A stretch of DNA of 64,000 nt from Gammaproteobacteria bacterium (GCA_013817245.1 JACDDA010000003.1:124001-188000), one strand, 5' to 3'; counted from the first letter of the stretch, positions 43,744 to 53,535 are shown. Numbers and translations are program-made. The notes: a model not told the origin generated them from the letters alone.

Positions 43744-44625
43744 TTATGGCTTTAAATGCATTTTATAATTTTCGCACCATTGCTCTAATGTCGTGCCGGC
43801 CTCACCCAATAATTCATTTGCTTCTTTACTCTGCGCCGCACCTAATTCAGCAATCCGTTGAAAACCACTGAACAAGATCGCAGCCCAGCGCATATCGGGA
43901 TTGCGCGTTAACCACGCAATAAATTTAAATAGTGGCAGCGGTAAGCTATCTACTTTTATATTGGGCGCACAAATTTGTTTGTACACTTCTAACGCCGCCT
44001 GCATAGTGTACGCTTTAGGACCATACACGGTTAATGTTGTATTGGCGGCCGCACTATTTTTTATCGCTTGGCTGACCATTTCAGCATAATCATCGACGGC
44101 TAAATAATGATAAGCATGTGGTTGATGGCCTATCACTGTTGCGCGTTTGCCACGCACAAACATCGGCAAAAATTCCATGAAATGGGTGGCACGTAAAATA
44201 GTATAAGGTACACCTGATTCTATTAACGCACGCTCTGCGCCCAACTTAATACGTGCCACAGGAAAATCGGCATGCGCGGCCAAATCACCTGCGCCGGATA
44301 AATACACTATTCTTTGCACACCCGCTTGCGCTGCTGCTTTTGCTAAATTTTGTGTGCCTAATAATTCATTCTGCTCATAACTGGCAATCGTATTGGTGCC
44401 GCGCAAACTAATATAAACTGAATCCACACCGACCAACGCCGCAGGCAAACTTTCTGCTTGTGTTACGTCTCCTGCCACATACGCGAAACCTTCGCCTAAT
44501 TGTTGCCGTGCCTGTGTAGTATTACGCGCTAAAATACGCACAGCATAACCATCGGCCAATAAACGGCGCGCGACGGGTTCACCTAAACGACCTGTTGCTC
44601 CTGCAATTAATACGGTATGCGGCAT
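43744..44625 (-). CDS. NmrA-like NAD(P)-binding protein (atypical SDR)
   Basis: The N-terminus has the atypical short-chain dehydrogenase loop IAGATGRLGEPVARRLL (about residues 7-23), then DVTQAESLPAAL and VYLSGAGD, as in NmrA-like or NAD(P)H-binding sensor/reductase proteins. No clear YxxxK catalytic pair is visible, so it could be a redox sensor or an isoflavone-reductase-like enzyme. Length is 293 residues. It is divergent from the GMC oxidoreductase gene, 154 bases away, and the two may share regulation. Confidence 0.8.
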   Translation of the reverse strand: MPHTVLIAGATGRLGEPVARRLLADGYAVRILARNTTQARQQLGEGFAYVAGDVTQAESLPAALVGVDSVYISLRGTNTIASYEQNELLGTQNLAKAAAQAGVQRIVYLSGAGDLAAHADFPVARIKLGAERALIESGVPYTILRATHFMEFLPMFVRGKRATVIGHQPHAYHYLAVDDYAEMVSQAIKNSAAANTTLTVYGPKAYTMQAALEVYKQICAPNIKVDSLPLPLFKFIAWLTRNPDMRWAAILFSGFQRIAELGAAQSKEANELLGEAGTTLEQWCENYKMHLKP

Positions 44626-44779
44626 AACAATTCCTCTTTGAATTACGCTCTTTAGTCGGTGAGTGGATTAGTGCATTATCAACTCATGGCATGATGCAAG
44701 CTTAACGAATATGCGTTGCTTATCTTAACAGACACACGCTTTTTGGTCAGTGCAGACCACTCACAATATGTAGAGATCC

Positions 44780-46363
44780 ATGAAAAACGAATCCTCACTC
44801 TATCCAGCAGCAACCGAAGTATTAATCATTGGCGCCGGTGCCGCGGGTGCGTATTACGCTGCACAACTTGCGAGTGCAGGTAAAACGGTTACGGTATTGG
44901 AATCAGGTCCGGCGTGGGAGTTACGTGATTTATACAGTTCACAAATTTGGGCGCGACGTTTGAAATGGGGCGGTCCTGCAGTCGAACGCAGCGGCACTCA
45001 TGCGATTGGTCATAACATGGCAACCGGTTGGGGTTTAGGAGGCGCTGCATTACATCATTACGCAGGTTGGCCGCGCTTACACGAAAATGATTTTAATTTG
45101 CACAGTGCGTATGGTCGCGGTTTAGATTGGCCTATTGCTTATTCAGATCTGCGTCCTTACTACGATAAAATTCAAACTGAAATTGGTGTCAGTGGTGATA
45201 GTAAAGCTGAAACATGGCGTCCGCCTGCAGCGGATTATCCAATGCCACCGATGCCGAATTTTCCGCACAGCGCCATCATCGCGCGTGGTTTTAATAAATT
45301 AGGATTACACACGGCGGCAACTCCCGCCGCCATTAACACCACTACTTATAATGATCGGCCTGCGTGTATTTATGATGGTTGGTGCGATGCAGGTTGCCCT
45401 ATTCAAGCGCTTGCGAATCCTTTAGTTACGCATATTCCACAAGCACGCAAAGCCGGTGCGCAATTTATTACGGGCGTAACGGTTAGTCGACTCTTGATGG
45501 ATAAAAAAAATCGCGTCAGTGGCGCAGAATATTTTGATGCTAGCGGCAACGTACATAACATTAACGCAACACTCGTGATACTCGCCGCCTCTGCCATTCA
45601 AAATCCGCGCATTTTACTCAACTCCGCTAACAACAAGTTTCCTAATGGTTTAGCGAATCGCAGTGGTTTAGTCGGCCATTATTTTAGTTGTCATAGCATT
45701 AGTAGTGTCTACGGTATTTTTACTGATGAAACTCATAATTATCTGGGTGTACCTACCGGCCAATTAATTTGCCAAGATCATTACGATAATAAAAAACAAA
45801 AAAATAGTTTCGGTAGTTACATGTGGGGCATTGGCACCGCATTAAAACCTAACGATATATTAGGCATTGCGATGACACGGCCAGATTTGTTTGGTGCAAA
45901 ATTACACACTTTCATGCAACAAGCCGCGCAACACATGGGCACCATGAGCTCCGTGAATGAAACGCTTGCGCAAAAAGATAATCGCGTGGAACTCAGTAAA
46001 GAACGCGATGTTTTTGGTATACCGCGTGCGCATGTTGTGCACAGTTTGCATAAAGACAGCGCCAACTTGTGGCAAACAGTTAATCAACAAGGTTTAGAAA
46101 TTTTTAAAGCAGCAGGGTCTGAACAAAGTTGGAATGGCCCACTCGTCACCGCGCATGTACTCGGCGGCACTATCATGGGCAAGGATCCACGCAGCTCCGT
46201 AACTGATAGTTACGGACACACGCATGACATTCCTAATTTAATTATTGCGGGTGGCGGATTATTTCCTAGCGTAGGAGCGGTCAGTCCGACGTTTAGTTTA
46301 TATGCGTTAGCTGCACGCAGCGTCGAACATTTATTAAAAAATTATCGTGACTACGCCAGTTAA
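44780..46363 (+). CDS. GMC-family FAD oxidoreductase (gluconate-dehydrogenase-like large subunit)
   Basis: An FAD-dependent alcohol/sugar dehydrogenase of the GMC family. The ADP-binding motif is IIGAGAAGAYYAAQL (about residues 15-29), the flavin loop is TGWGLGGAALHH, and the C-terminal active-site region has TAHVLGGTIMG and a GAVSPTFSLYALAARSVEHL close. A CDAGC segment (about residues 203-208) resembles the Cys-bearing loop of membrane-bound dehydrogenases. No signal peptide is present, as expected when a Tat subunit carries it; the candidate carrier is the subunit-3-like protein at 36045. Substrate unknown. Confidence 0.85.
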   Translation: MKNESSLYPAATEVLIIGAGAAGAYYAAQLASAGKTVTVLESGPAWELRDLYSSQIWARRLKWGGPAVERSGTHAIGHNMATGWGLGGAALHHYAGWPRLHENDFNLHSAYGRGLDWPIAYSDLRPYYDKIQTEIGVSGDSKAETWRPPAADYPMPPMPNFPHSAIIARGFNKLGLHTAATPAAINTTTYNDRPACIYDGWCDAGCPIQALANPLVTHIPQARKAGAQFITGVTVSRLLMDKKNRVSGAEYFDASGNVHNINATLVILAASAIQNPRILLNSANNKFPNGLANRSGLVGHYFSCHSISSVYGIFTDETHNYLGVPTGQLICQDHYDNKKQKNSFGSYMWGIGTALKPNDILGIAMTRPDLFGAKLHTFMQQAAQHMGTMSSVNETLAQKDNRVELSKERDVFGIPRAHVVHSLHKDSANLWQTVNQQGLEIFKAAGSEQSWNGPLVTAHVLGGTIMGKDPRSSVTDSYGHTHDIPNLIIAGGGLFPSVGAVSPTFSLYALAARSVEHLLKNYRDYAS

Positions 46364-46410
46364 AAAAACCTACAAAAAATCAAAAAATAAATTTCAATTC
46401 ATTGTAAGCA

Positions 46411-47187
46411 CTACTTTTCAACAAACGCACGCTCAATCACATAATCGCCCGGCACGCCGGTTTGCGGCGAAATTTTAAAGCCACGCGCATCTAATAAATT
46501 ACGCGTATCTTGTAACATGGCAGGGCTACCACAAATCATGGCACGATCAGTAACCGGATTGAGTGGCGGCAAACCAATATCTTTACATAATTTACCAATC
46601 TCAATTAGTTGCGTAAGGCGGCCTTGGTTTCTAAAGGGCTCGCGCGTAACAGTAGGATAATAAATTAATTTTTCGCGGACTAATTCACCAAAGAACTCAT
46701 TATCGGGCAATTCTTTGCTAATAAAATCGTGATACGCCAATTCACTGACATAACGCACACCGTGCACCATAATAATTTTTTCAAAACTTTCGTACACATC
46801 CGGATCTTGAATAATGCTAATAAACGGCGCTAAGCCGGTACCACTGCTAAACAAATAAAGATTTTTACCCGGCAATAAATCATGTGCGACCAAGGTACCC
46901 GTAGGCTTGGTGCTCATTAAAATTTTGTCGCCTACTTTTAAATGCTGTAAACGTGATGTTAATGGGCCATTGGGTACTTTAATACTGAGAAACTCTAAAT
47001 GCTCAGCGTAATTGGGACTGGCAATAGAATAAGCGCGCATTAAGGGCTTACCATTTACTTCCAAACCAATCATCACAAAGTGACCATTTTCAAAACGAAA
47101 ACTACTATCCCGTGTGGTAGAAAAACTAAACAGGGTTTCATTCCAGTGCTGCACATGCAACACAGTTTCAGTGATAAATTTTGACAT
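46411..47187 (-). CDS. fpr: Ferredoxin/flavodoxin-NADP+ reductase
   Basis: The 258-residue product is a bacterial type ferredoxin-NADP reductase. FAD-binding residues lie in RAYSIASPN and IKVPNGPLTSRLQ, the NADP part in SSGTGLAPFISI and MICGSPAMLQDTRNLL. Members feed electrons from NADPH to ferredoxin or flavodoxin. The C-terminus VIERAFVEK is typical of the Fpr of Pseudomonas and Azotobacter. It lies 42 bases after the large acyl-CoA dehydrogenase gene and could supply an oxygenase of the catabolic region, though no oxygenase partner is seen. Confidence 0.9.
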   Translation of the reverse strand: MSKFITETVLHVQHWNETLFSFSTTRDSSFRFENGHFVMIGLEVNGKPLMRAYSIASPNYAEHLEFLSIKVPNGPLTSRLQHLKVGDKILMSTKPTGTLVAHDLLPGKNLYLFSSGTGLAPFISIIQDPDVYESFEKIIMVHGVRYVSELAYHDFISKELPDNEFFGELVREKLIYYPTVTREPFRNQGRLTQLIEIGKLCKDIGLPPLNPVTDRAMICGSPAMLQDTRNLLDARGFKISPQTGVPGDYVIERAFVEK

Positions 47188-47229
47188 AACTACATCACAC
47201 CTACGTGAATCATCAAGATTAAAAAAATA

Positions 47230-49002
47230 TTAAAAATCACTTTCTGTAAACGCCATTACACTTTCTGCACCGGCTTGTGCGGCCGCTAAATAGGCATTAG
47301 CTCTGGGCATTATTTGATCAGCATAAAAACGTGCGGTGATTTTTTTGGTTTTGGCATAATTATCATTCGGCATTTTTTGCTCGGCTATTAATGCAGCTTT
47401 TGCTAACAACCAACCACCGGTAACGGTGCCCATCAACATCAAGAAATTCCAACCACCATTACCCATCGCAGCAGGATCTTTTTCAAAGTTTTGTATAACC
47501 CACTGCACGCCGGCTTGTAATTCTTCAACGCCTTTTTTCAAAGCCGTATGCGTCGCTGCAAAACTGCTGCCAGCTTGCGCTAAATCAGTAACCGTTTTTT
47601 GCATATCATCAAGCAATTGATTCACTGCTTGCGCTTTATCCATAAAAATTTTGCGGCGAATTAAGTCGGCGGCTTGGATTGCATTAGTGCCTTCGTAAAT
47701 AGCGGTAATGCGCACATCACGAGAATATTGCGCAGCGCCGGTTTCTTCGACGAAACCCATACCGCCATGCACTTGCACACCCCAATAAGTAACTTCTTGT
47801 GCAATTTCTGTGGCCCAACCTTTAACGATGGGCGTTAATAAATCGACGCGTGCTTGATGAAAGACTTTGGTTTTTTCATCGTCGGCATGATGCGCAAAAT
47901 CCAAAGAAGCTGCCGCCACATACGCTAAAGAACGACTCGCTTCCGTTAATGCACGCATGGTCATTAACATACGACGCACATCGGGATGTTTAATAATGCT
48001 GACTTGCCCTTCAACGCCCGGCACACGACCTTGACGACGTTCTTTGGCATACGCAACGGCGCTTTGATAAGCACGTTCCGCAACGCCAATACCTTGTAAA
48101 CCTACGGACAAACGCGCGTGATTCATCATTGTAAACATGCACGCTAAGCCAGCATTTTCTTTGCCGATTAAATAGCCTACCGCACCACCGTTATCACCAA
48201 AACTCATGATGCAGGTGGGACTCGCGTGAATGCCCATTTTGTGTTCTACCGAGACCACGCGTAAATCATTGCGTTTACCTAAACTACCATCGGCATTAAC
48301 TAAAAATTTTGGCGCTAAAAATAATGAAATGCCGCGCGTGCCTGCGGGTGCATCAGGCAGTCGCGCTAACACTAAATGCACAATATTATTAGTAAGCGGA
48401 TGTTCGCCCCAGGTAATAAAAATTTTCTGGCCGGTAATTAAATAATGATCGCCTTGCGGAATCGCTTTGGTTTTTAATTCAGATAAATCCGAACCCGCAC
48501 TCGGTTCAGTTAAATTCATCGTCGCCGTCCATTCACCGGAAACCATTTTGTGTAAATAGGTTGCTTTTAAAGCGTCACTCGCATGGGCTTCTACTGTTTC
48601 TGCCGCACCATGACCTAATACGGGACATAATGAAAATGCTAAGTTCGCTGATGAAATCATTTCGATTAGCGACGCGCCAATAATTTGCGGCAAACCCTGG
48701 CCGCCAAATTCTGGAAATAACGCCATGCCAGGCCAACCACCTTCCACGTATTGATCGTACGCTTCTTTAAAACCATCAGGGACGACCACTGCATCACCGA
48801 CCACGCGCGCGCCGACGCGATCACCTAAAACATTCAAAGGTGCGATTACACCATTCGCTAACTTACCTGCTTCCGTTAAAACAGCTTCAGCAATATCAGG
48901 TGTCGCTTCTGCATACGCAGGCAAACGATTCAAGGCATCTAAACCCGCCAACTCTTGCAAGGTAAACATCATGTCGCGCACGGGGGCAATGTAATCGGTC
49001 AT
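47230..49002 (-). CDS. Large acyl-CoA dehydrogenase (DmdC/AcdA type)
   Basis: A 590-residue acyl-CoA dehydrogenase with an N-terminal extension (YIAPVRDMMFTLQELAG) and an extra C-terminal domain (about residues 465-590), the layout of DmdC (3-methylmercaptopropionyl-CoA dehydrogenase) and related long enzymes. The FAD part has MNLTEPSAGSDLSELKT and KIFITWGEH. The catalytic IYEGTNAIQ is intact, unlike that of the dehydrogenase at 34684. Substrate is not predictable; long-chain or branched acyl-CoAs are known for relatives. It follows the stand-alone effector-domain gene. Confidence 0.9.
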   Translation of the reverse strand: MTDYIAPVRDMMFTLQELAGLDALNRLPAYAEATPDIAEAVLTEAGKLANGVIAPLNVLGDRVGARVVGDAVVVPDGFKEAYDQYVEGGWPGMALFPEFGGQGLPQIIGASLIEMISSANLAFSLCPVLGHGAAETVEAHASDALKATYLHKMVSGEWTATMNLTEPSAGSDLSELKTKAIPQGDHYLITGQKIFITWGEHPLTNNIVHLVLARLPDAPAGTRGISLFLAPKFLVNADGSLGKRNDLRVVSVEHKMGIHASPTCIMSFGDNGGAVGYLIGKENAGLACMFTMMNHARLSVGLQGIGVAERAYQSAVAYAKERRQGRVPGVEGQVSIIKHPDVRRMLMTMRALTEASRSLAYVAAASLDFAHHADDEKTKVFHQARVDLLTPIVKGWATEIAQEVTYWGVQVHGGMGFVEETGAAQYSRDVRITAIYEGTNAIQAADLIRRKIFMDKAQAVNQLLDDMQKTVTDLAQAGSSFAATHTALKKGVEELQAGVQWVIQNFEKDPAAMGNGGWNFLMLMGTVTGGWLLAKAALIAEQKMPNDNYAKTKKITARFYADQIMPRANAYLAAAQAGAESVMAFTESDF

Positions 49003-49091
49003 TGGTGATGCTCCTTAAAGTAATAACACTCGCCGCTTCAGCAGCGCAGGTTTAATTCATAAAAAATTCGGAGTAATGAACTACTAAACGC

Positions 49092-49373
49092 TTATTCTTC
49101 CATACCGACAGAAAAAGCCGATTCCAATTCATCACGTGAATACATTTTAAAAGCAATCAAGGTTTCCAAACTGACGATACCGCCCACTTTTGCCATACGC
49201 ACGCTGATTAAATCTGCTAATTCATCATTCCGTGTCACACGTGCAATCGCGACTAAATCATAACGTCCTGCAACCGAAAATACTTCACTGCAACCATCGA
49301 GCGCTGCCAATTTTTCCGCGACTTCATTAATCATCTGTGGTTCGGCTTTAATTAAAACAACGGCGCTGACCAT
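49092..49373 (-). CDS. Stand-alone Lrp/AsnC effector-binding (RAM) domain protein
   Basis: The 93 residues form only the ligand-binding and oligomerisation domain of Lrp/AsnC regulators (AVVLIKAEPQMINEVAEKLA, EVFSVAGRYDLVAIARV, TLIAFKMYSRDEL). The DNA-binding helix-turn-helix is absent and no truncation upstream is seen; the gene has its own start and box (AAAGGAGCA). Such proteins bind amino acids or effectors and may act through other Lrp members. It stands between genes for an aryl-CoA ligase and an acyl-CoA dehydrogenase, suggesting a sensor of that pathway. Confidence 0.85.
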   Translation of the reverse strand: MVSAVVLIKAEPQMINEVAEKLAALDGCSEVFSVAGRYDLVAIARVTRNDELADLISVRMAKVGGIVSLETLIAFKMYSRDELESAFSVGMEE

Positions 49374-49420
49374 GCGGTGCTCCTTTCCTGGCTAAATCAA
49401 TAATGAGACTAAGCGTGCAT

Positions 49421-49451
49421 AAAAAAATCGCCGGAGTCTAGCTCCGGCGAT
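49421..49451 (-). terminator. Intrinsic terminator after the CoA-ligase gene
   Basis: A perfect 10-base stem (ATCGCCGGAG against CTCCGGCGAT) with a 5-base loop is followed on the minus strand by seven T. It begins 29 bases after the ligase stop. Confidence 0.93.
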
Positions 49452-49479
49452 ACTTGAACCACATTAACTGCGCAAAAAA

Positions 49480-51111
49480 TTAGGCAGCGCCTTTGGCTTT
49501 TTCTAATTCCATTTCACGCAATTTAAAACGCTGTACTTTGCCCGTATTGGTTTTAGGCAAACTATCTACAAACTCAATTGCCCGTGGATATTTAAACGGT
49601 GCAATAGTATTTTTAACATGATCTTGCAAAATCTTTATCAGCTCCGGACTCGCTTTCTGATCATCATGCAACACAATATAGGCTTTGACGATATTGCCAC
49701 GATCTTCATCAGGCGAACTGACAACGCCGGTTTCTTTCACCGCAGGATGCGTTAGCAACGCCACTTCCACTTCAGGTCCTGCAATGTTGTAGCCAGACGA
49801 AATGATCATGTCATCGGCCCGCGCTTGAAACCAAAAATAACCGTCTTCATCCATTTGATAAGTATCGCCGGTCACATTCCAACCATTCGCAACATAGTTT
49901 GCTTGGCGATCATCATTCAAATAACGGCAACCGGTAGGGCCTTTAACCGCCAATTTACCGATACTACCTGCAGGTAAAGGCTGATTTTCATCATCCAACA
50001 CGCAGGCTTGATAGCCCGGCACGGGTTTACCGGTAGCACCTGGGCGAATCTCATCGCCTGCGGCTGAAATAAAGATATGAATCATTTCAGTAGAACCAAT
50101 GCCATCAATAATACGGTGGCCCGTTGCTTCAAACCAACCATCAGAAGTGGGTTTGGGCAAAGGCTCCCCCGCTGATACGCAGAACCGTAAACTAGAAATA
50201 TCGAATTTCTTCACGTCGGCGGTCATGACACGGTACGCCGTAGGCGCGGTGAATAAGCCGGTGATTTTGTATTTTTGTACGTAATCTAATAAAACACCTG
50301 GCGCAGGTGCTTCAATCATGACGGCGGATCCGCCAAAACGCAGCGGGAAAATTAACTCTGCGCCCAAGCCAAACGTAAACGCTAACGGTGGGCTGCCGGC
50401 GTAAATATCATTTTCAGTGGTCTTTAAAGTGTAACGCGCAAAACAATCGGCCATCGCCAACACATCACGATGAAAATGCACAGGAGCTTTTGGTACACCC
50501 GTCGTGCCGGAGGTGAATGCTAATAAACAAGGATCATCACGATAGGTTTTTACGTTTTCAAACTGATCCGATTTACTCGCCATCAGTTTTTCCAATTCAC
50601 CATCGCCCCAGGACACTACTTTCTTGAGGTCTTTGGAAGACTGCGCGGCTTTGCGCAAATCATCGGCTAAACGGCTATCAACCAAACCAATGCTGGTTTT
50701 ACCTTTATTAATAATGGCTTCTAATTCTGAAGTACGCAGCATCGGCATCGTCGTCACGACAATACCGCCGGCTTTCACTACTGCGAACCAACAAGCAACT
50801 AACATGGGATTATTAGCCGCGCGTAAAATCACGCGATTGCCTGCGACTAAACCTAAATCTTGCGTTAACACATTGGCGATTTGATTAGATTTTTTTAACA
50901 ACTCACCATAAGTCCAATTACCGCTATCCGAATAAATAGCCACCTTATTGGCCTTGCCAGCCGCCACATGTTTATCTAATAACTCAGTCGCACAATTAAG
51001 CACTTCAGGATATTGCAGTTCGGGTAAATCAAATAAAAACTCTGGCCACTGAGCGACGGGCGGTAAGCCATCACGAACAAAAGTGTCGATATGTGCGGTT
51101 GGAGCGCTCAT
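49480..51111 (-). CDS. 2-aminobenzoate-CoA-ligase-like AMP-forming ligase
   Basis: An ANL-superfamily acid-CoA ligase. The P-loop is FTSGTTGVPKAPVHFHRD, the adenine site has IDGIGSTEMIHIF, and the hinge has DDMIISSGYNIAGPEVE, with the terminal catalytic Lys in PKTNTGKVQRFKL. By its N-terminus (DGLPPVAQWPEFLFDLPE) and IGSTEM motif it resembles 2-aminobenzoate (anthranilate) and related benzoate-CoA ligases. It would activate an aromatic acid for breakdown as a CoA ester. An AGGGGGA box precedes the ATG. No 2-aminobenzoyl-CoA monooxygenase gene is in the window, so the assignment of substrate is open. Confidence 0.85.
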   Translation of the reverse strand: MSAPTAHIDTFVRDGLPPVAQWPEFLFDLPELQYPEVLNCATELLDKHVAAGKANKVAIYSDSGNWTYGELLKKSNQIANVLTQDLGLVAGNRVILRAANNPMLVACWFAVVKAGGIVVTTMPMLRTSELEAIINKGKTSIGLVDSRLADDLRKAAQSSKDLKKVVSWGDGELEKLMASKSDQFENVKTYRDDPCLLAFTSGTTGVPKAPVHFHRDVLAMADCFARYTLKTTENDIYAGSPPLAFTFGLGAELIFPLRFGGSAVMIEAPAPGVLLDYVQKYKITGLFTAPTAYRVMTADVKKFDISSLRFCVSAGEPLPKPTSDGWFEATGHRIIDGIGSTEMIHIFISAAGDEIRPGATGKPVPGYQACVLDDENQPLPAGSIGKLAVKGPTGCRYLNDDRQANYVANGWNVTGDTYQMDEDGYFWFQARADDMIISSGYNIAGPEVEVALLTHPAVKETGVVSSPDEDRGNIVKAYIVLHDDQKASPELIKILQDHVKNTIAPFKYPRAIEFVDSLPKTNTGKVQRFKLREMELEKAKGAA

Positions 51112-51378
51112 GTTTCCCCCTGGAGGATTGCAATCAAATCATTTAACGTACATATGGTCGTAACATCAGCAAGGCAAAGTGCCTGCCAGCCCAACTTTTC
51201 TTAAGTTGGCGGTGAAATCTGCGCTCTAACGTGTTCCGCTGAACAAGCAGAGACCCCTTTGCGGCCGCACATTTTAAACGCGAAAGCTGCTCTGTCAATG
51301 GTTGCGAAAAAGCCGTGAACTACGCACCATTTTGCAGCAATTACCGAGGATAAGAACCTTATCTTGCACAACAATGGA

Positions 51379-51900
51379 CTATTTATATTCGACTTTATAG
51401 CCACTCTCCTGGTCTTTATTATCAAATCGCGGGTCTTTCCACATTACAAAGGTATTGGCCATTCGATCATGCAAGCTTTGTCGCCGCGCATCCCGTCCCG
51501 CTAAATACAAACTCAACGGCGCGAGCGGCAACAACAATAATTTCCAAAAATTGCGCGACCATGCTTGTTTAAAGCTAAGGGTTTTGCCATTTTTATTGAC
51601 TACCACAATAGCAAATGCACGTTTACTCAAGCCGGCGCGTTCTGCAGAGCTTTCAAACCACGCGCCATATAAAGCAAATAATAAAATAGGAATGAGCATT
51701 AACAGACAATGCCACAGCGGCTGCTCTTCATTCGGAAATAATGCAAACACCCCCGCCCACATTACAACCAAGACTGGACACGCTGCAAAAAATCGAATAT
51801 TGATGCTCGCGTAAATCCGACTTTCATTGCGGGTATTCAATACCACTAAAAAAGTTATTACACCTAACAAAATAGTTACGCACAAAAAAACTGTTCGCAT
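51379..51900 (-). CDS. RDD-family membrane protein
   Basis: Three or four hydrophobic helices with the RDD-family C-terminal pattern: KRAFAIVVVNKNGKTLSFKQAWSRNF, then a helix, then RDARRQSLHDRMANTFVMW. The N-terminal Arg-Asp-Asp motif is not obvious; the order of helices is slightly different from usual (the first two are extra). Function is unknown for most members; some move Na+/H+. It lies 21 bases after epmA on the same strand, perhaps in one transcript with it. Confidence 0.75.
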   Translation of the reverse strand: MRTVFLCVTILLGVITFLVVLNTRNESRIYASINIRFFAACPVLVVMWAGVFALFPNEEQPLWHCLLMLIPILLFALYGAWFESSAERAGLSKRAFAIVVVNKNGKTLSFKQAWSRNFWKLLLLPLAPLSLYLAGRDARRQSLHDRMANTFVMWKDPRFDNKDQESGYKVEYK

Positions 51901-51921
51901 TCATAACCTCACTTTAAGCAG

Positions 51922-52944
51922 TTATTCATTTACAAAGTCATCGGCAAATGCAGTGACTTGGCGTATATGCGTCGCGTCTAACAACACCATCAGCAAGCGT
52001 TCAATGCCTAAAGCAACACCTGCACAACGCGGCAATCCCATTTGCAATGCCATTAAAAAATTTTCATCAAGCGTCACAGCAGACAAGCCGCGCTGTGCGC
52101 GCTGTTGTAGATCAGATTCAAAACGTTGTCGTTGTTCGATCGCATCTGTTAATTCATAAAAACCATTCGCCAATTCTAGATCACCCCACAGTAATTCAAA
52201 ACGTGCGGCAACCGGCGTGACCTTATCGGATGCCATTACAATTTGCGCTAAGGCCGCTTGCGAGACAGGATAATCATAAATAAATAAAGGTGATTTGGGT
52301 AACTGCGGCAAGATATGCAAACTCAAAATAAAATCCAACCAAACATCGCGATTATTTAAAACATTATTTGCATCCAACATGCTATCAGGAATAGCAAAAC
52401 CAGCAGCAACACAATGTTCTCGCAGCGTAGCCGCGCTGATGTTATTTGGATCAAAATCAGCATTAAAACCAGCATATTGTTGAAATAACTGCGCATAAGA
52501 ATAACGCGGCACCGCAGGACAATCACGCTGTACAATATGCAGGCATTCATGTAACAACATTTCTACTTCGTTCATTAACGCGTAATGATCAAAGTCGATG
52601 CGATACCATTCCAACAAAGCAAACTCAGGCAAATGTCGCGCACTTAAATCGTAATCACGAAATACCGTTACGATTTGATAAATAGAAGGACTGCCCGCTG
52701 CCAACAAACGCTTCATTGCAAATTCAGGCGAGGTTTGTAAATAGTGCGCAGTAGGTTGGCCACGTAAATGCAATTTAGCCGTGAGCGGAATGACATTCGG
52801 ATCTGGATTAGCACTGCGTGACAGCAGCGGCGTTTGTACTTCTAATACATCACGCACCGCAAAAAAATTTCGAAGGGTTTTTAATAATTCAGCCCGGATC
52901 CGCAATGTGTGCTGCGTAATTCCGGGCTGCCATTGCTCAGTCAT
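51922..52944 (-). CDS. epmA: Elongation factor P beta-lysyltransferase
   Basis: EpmA (GenX/PoxA) is a shortened class II lysyl-tRNA synthetase that joins (R)-beta-lysine to EF-P. Class II motifs are readable: motif 1 FFAVRDVLEVQTPLLS, motif 2 around FRDYDLSARHLPEFALLEWY, and motif 3 GVALGIERLLMVLL. The anticodon-binding domain of LysRS is absent, and length (340 residues) is slightly over the usual 325. The gene follows efp on the same strand by 21 bases, which fits its target. Confidence 0.94.
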   Translation of the reverse strand: MTEQWQPGITQHTLRIRAELLKTLRNFFAVRDVLEVQTPLLSRSANPDPNVIPLTAKLHLRGQPTAHYLQTSPEFAMKRLLAAGSPSIYQIVTVFRDYDLSARHLPEFALLEWYRIDFDHYALMNEVEMLLHECLHIVQRDCPAVPRYSYAQLFQQYAGFNADFDPNNISAATLREHCVAAGFAIPDSMLDANNVLNNRDVWLDFILSLHILPQLPKSPLFIYDYPVSQAALAQIVMASDKVTPVAARFELLWGDLELANGFYELTDAIEQRQRFESDLQQRAQRGLSAVTLDENFLMALQMGLPRCAGVALGIERLLMVLLDATHIRQVTAFADDFVNE

Positions 52945-52965
52945 TGAGATGACTAATTATTCTTT

Positions 52966-53535
52966 TTATTCTTTAAACCGCGACACGTAGCTGTTATTAC
53001 GCGTGTCCACACGAATCAGCTCACCTTGATCGATAAACAACGGAACATACACCACCGCGCCCGTTTCTAATTTGGCTGGTTTCGTACCGCCTTGCACGGT
53101 ATTTCCGCGCACACCAGGATCAGTTTCGGTTATTTGTAACACCACAAAATTAGGCGGCGTTACACATAAAGGTTGGCCATTCCATAATGTCACTTGGCAG
53201 GTGCTTTGTTCTTTCAACCAAATTTTTGCGTCACCCACGGTTTTTTCATCTGCAGCTAATTGTTCGTAGCTTTCAGTATCCATGAAGTGCCAAAACTCGC
53301 CATCGTTATAGAGATATTGTAAATCGGTATCGACCACGTCAGCGGCTTCAATAGAATCACCAGATTTATACGTGCGTTCGACTACACGACCGGTTTTTAA
53401 ATTACGAATTTTGACCCGATTAAAGGCTTGGCCTTTACCCGGCTGCACAATTTCGTTTTCGACAATACTGGCCGGATCACCATCAAATAAGACTTTCAAG
53501 CCGGACTTAAATTCACTAGTGCTGTATGATGCCAC
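52966..53535 (-). CDS. efp: Translation elongation factor P
   Basis: EF-P rescues ribosomes stalled at polyproline. From the GTG at 53535, with GGAG seven bases upstream, the protein is 189 residues and begins [14 protein letters not shown]. The modified lysine is then exactly residue 34 in QPGKGQAF, which supports that start over the longer frame at 53553. The KOW-like first domain and the terminal [20 protein letters not shown] and SRFKE are normal. It is divergent from epmB (43 bases) and followed by epmA. Confidence 0.96.
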   Translation of the reverse strand: MASYSTSEFKSGLKVLFDGDPASIVENEIVQPGKGQAFNRVKIRNLKTGRVVERTYKSGDSIEAADVVDTDLQYLYNDGEFWHFMDTESYEQLAADEKTVGDAKIWLKEQSTCQVTLWNGQPLCVTPPNFVVLQITETDPGVRGNTVQGGTKPAKLETGAVVYVPLFIDQGELIRVDTRNNSYVSRFKE

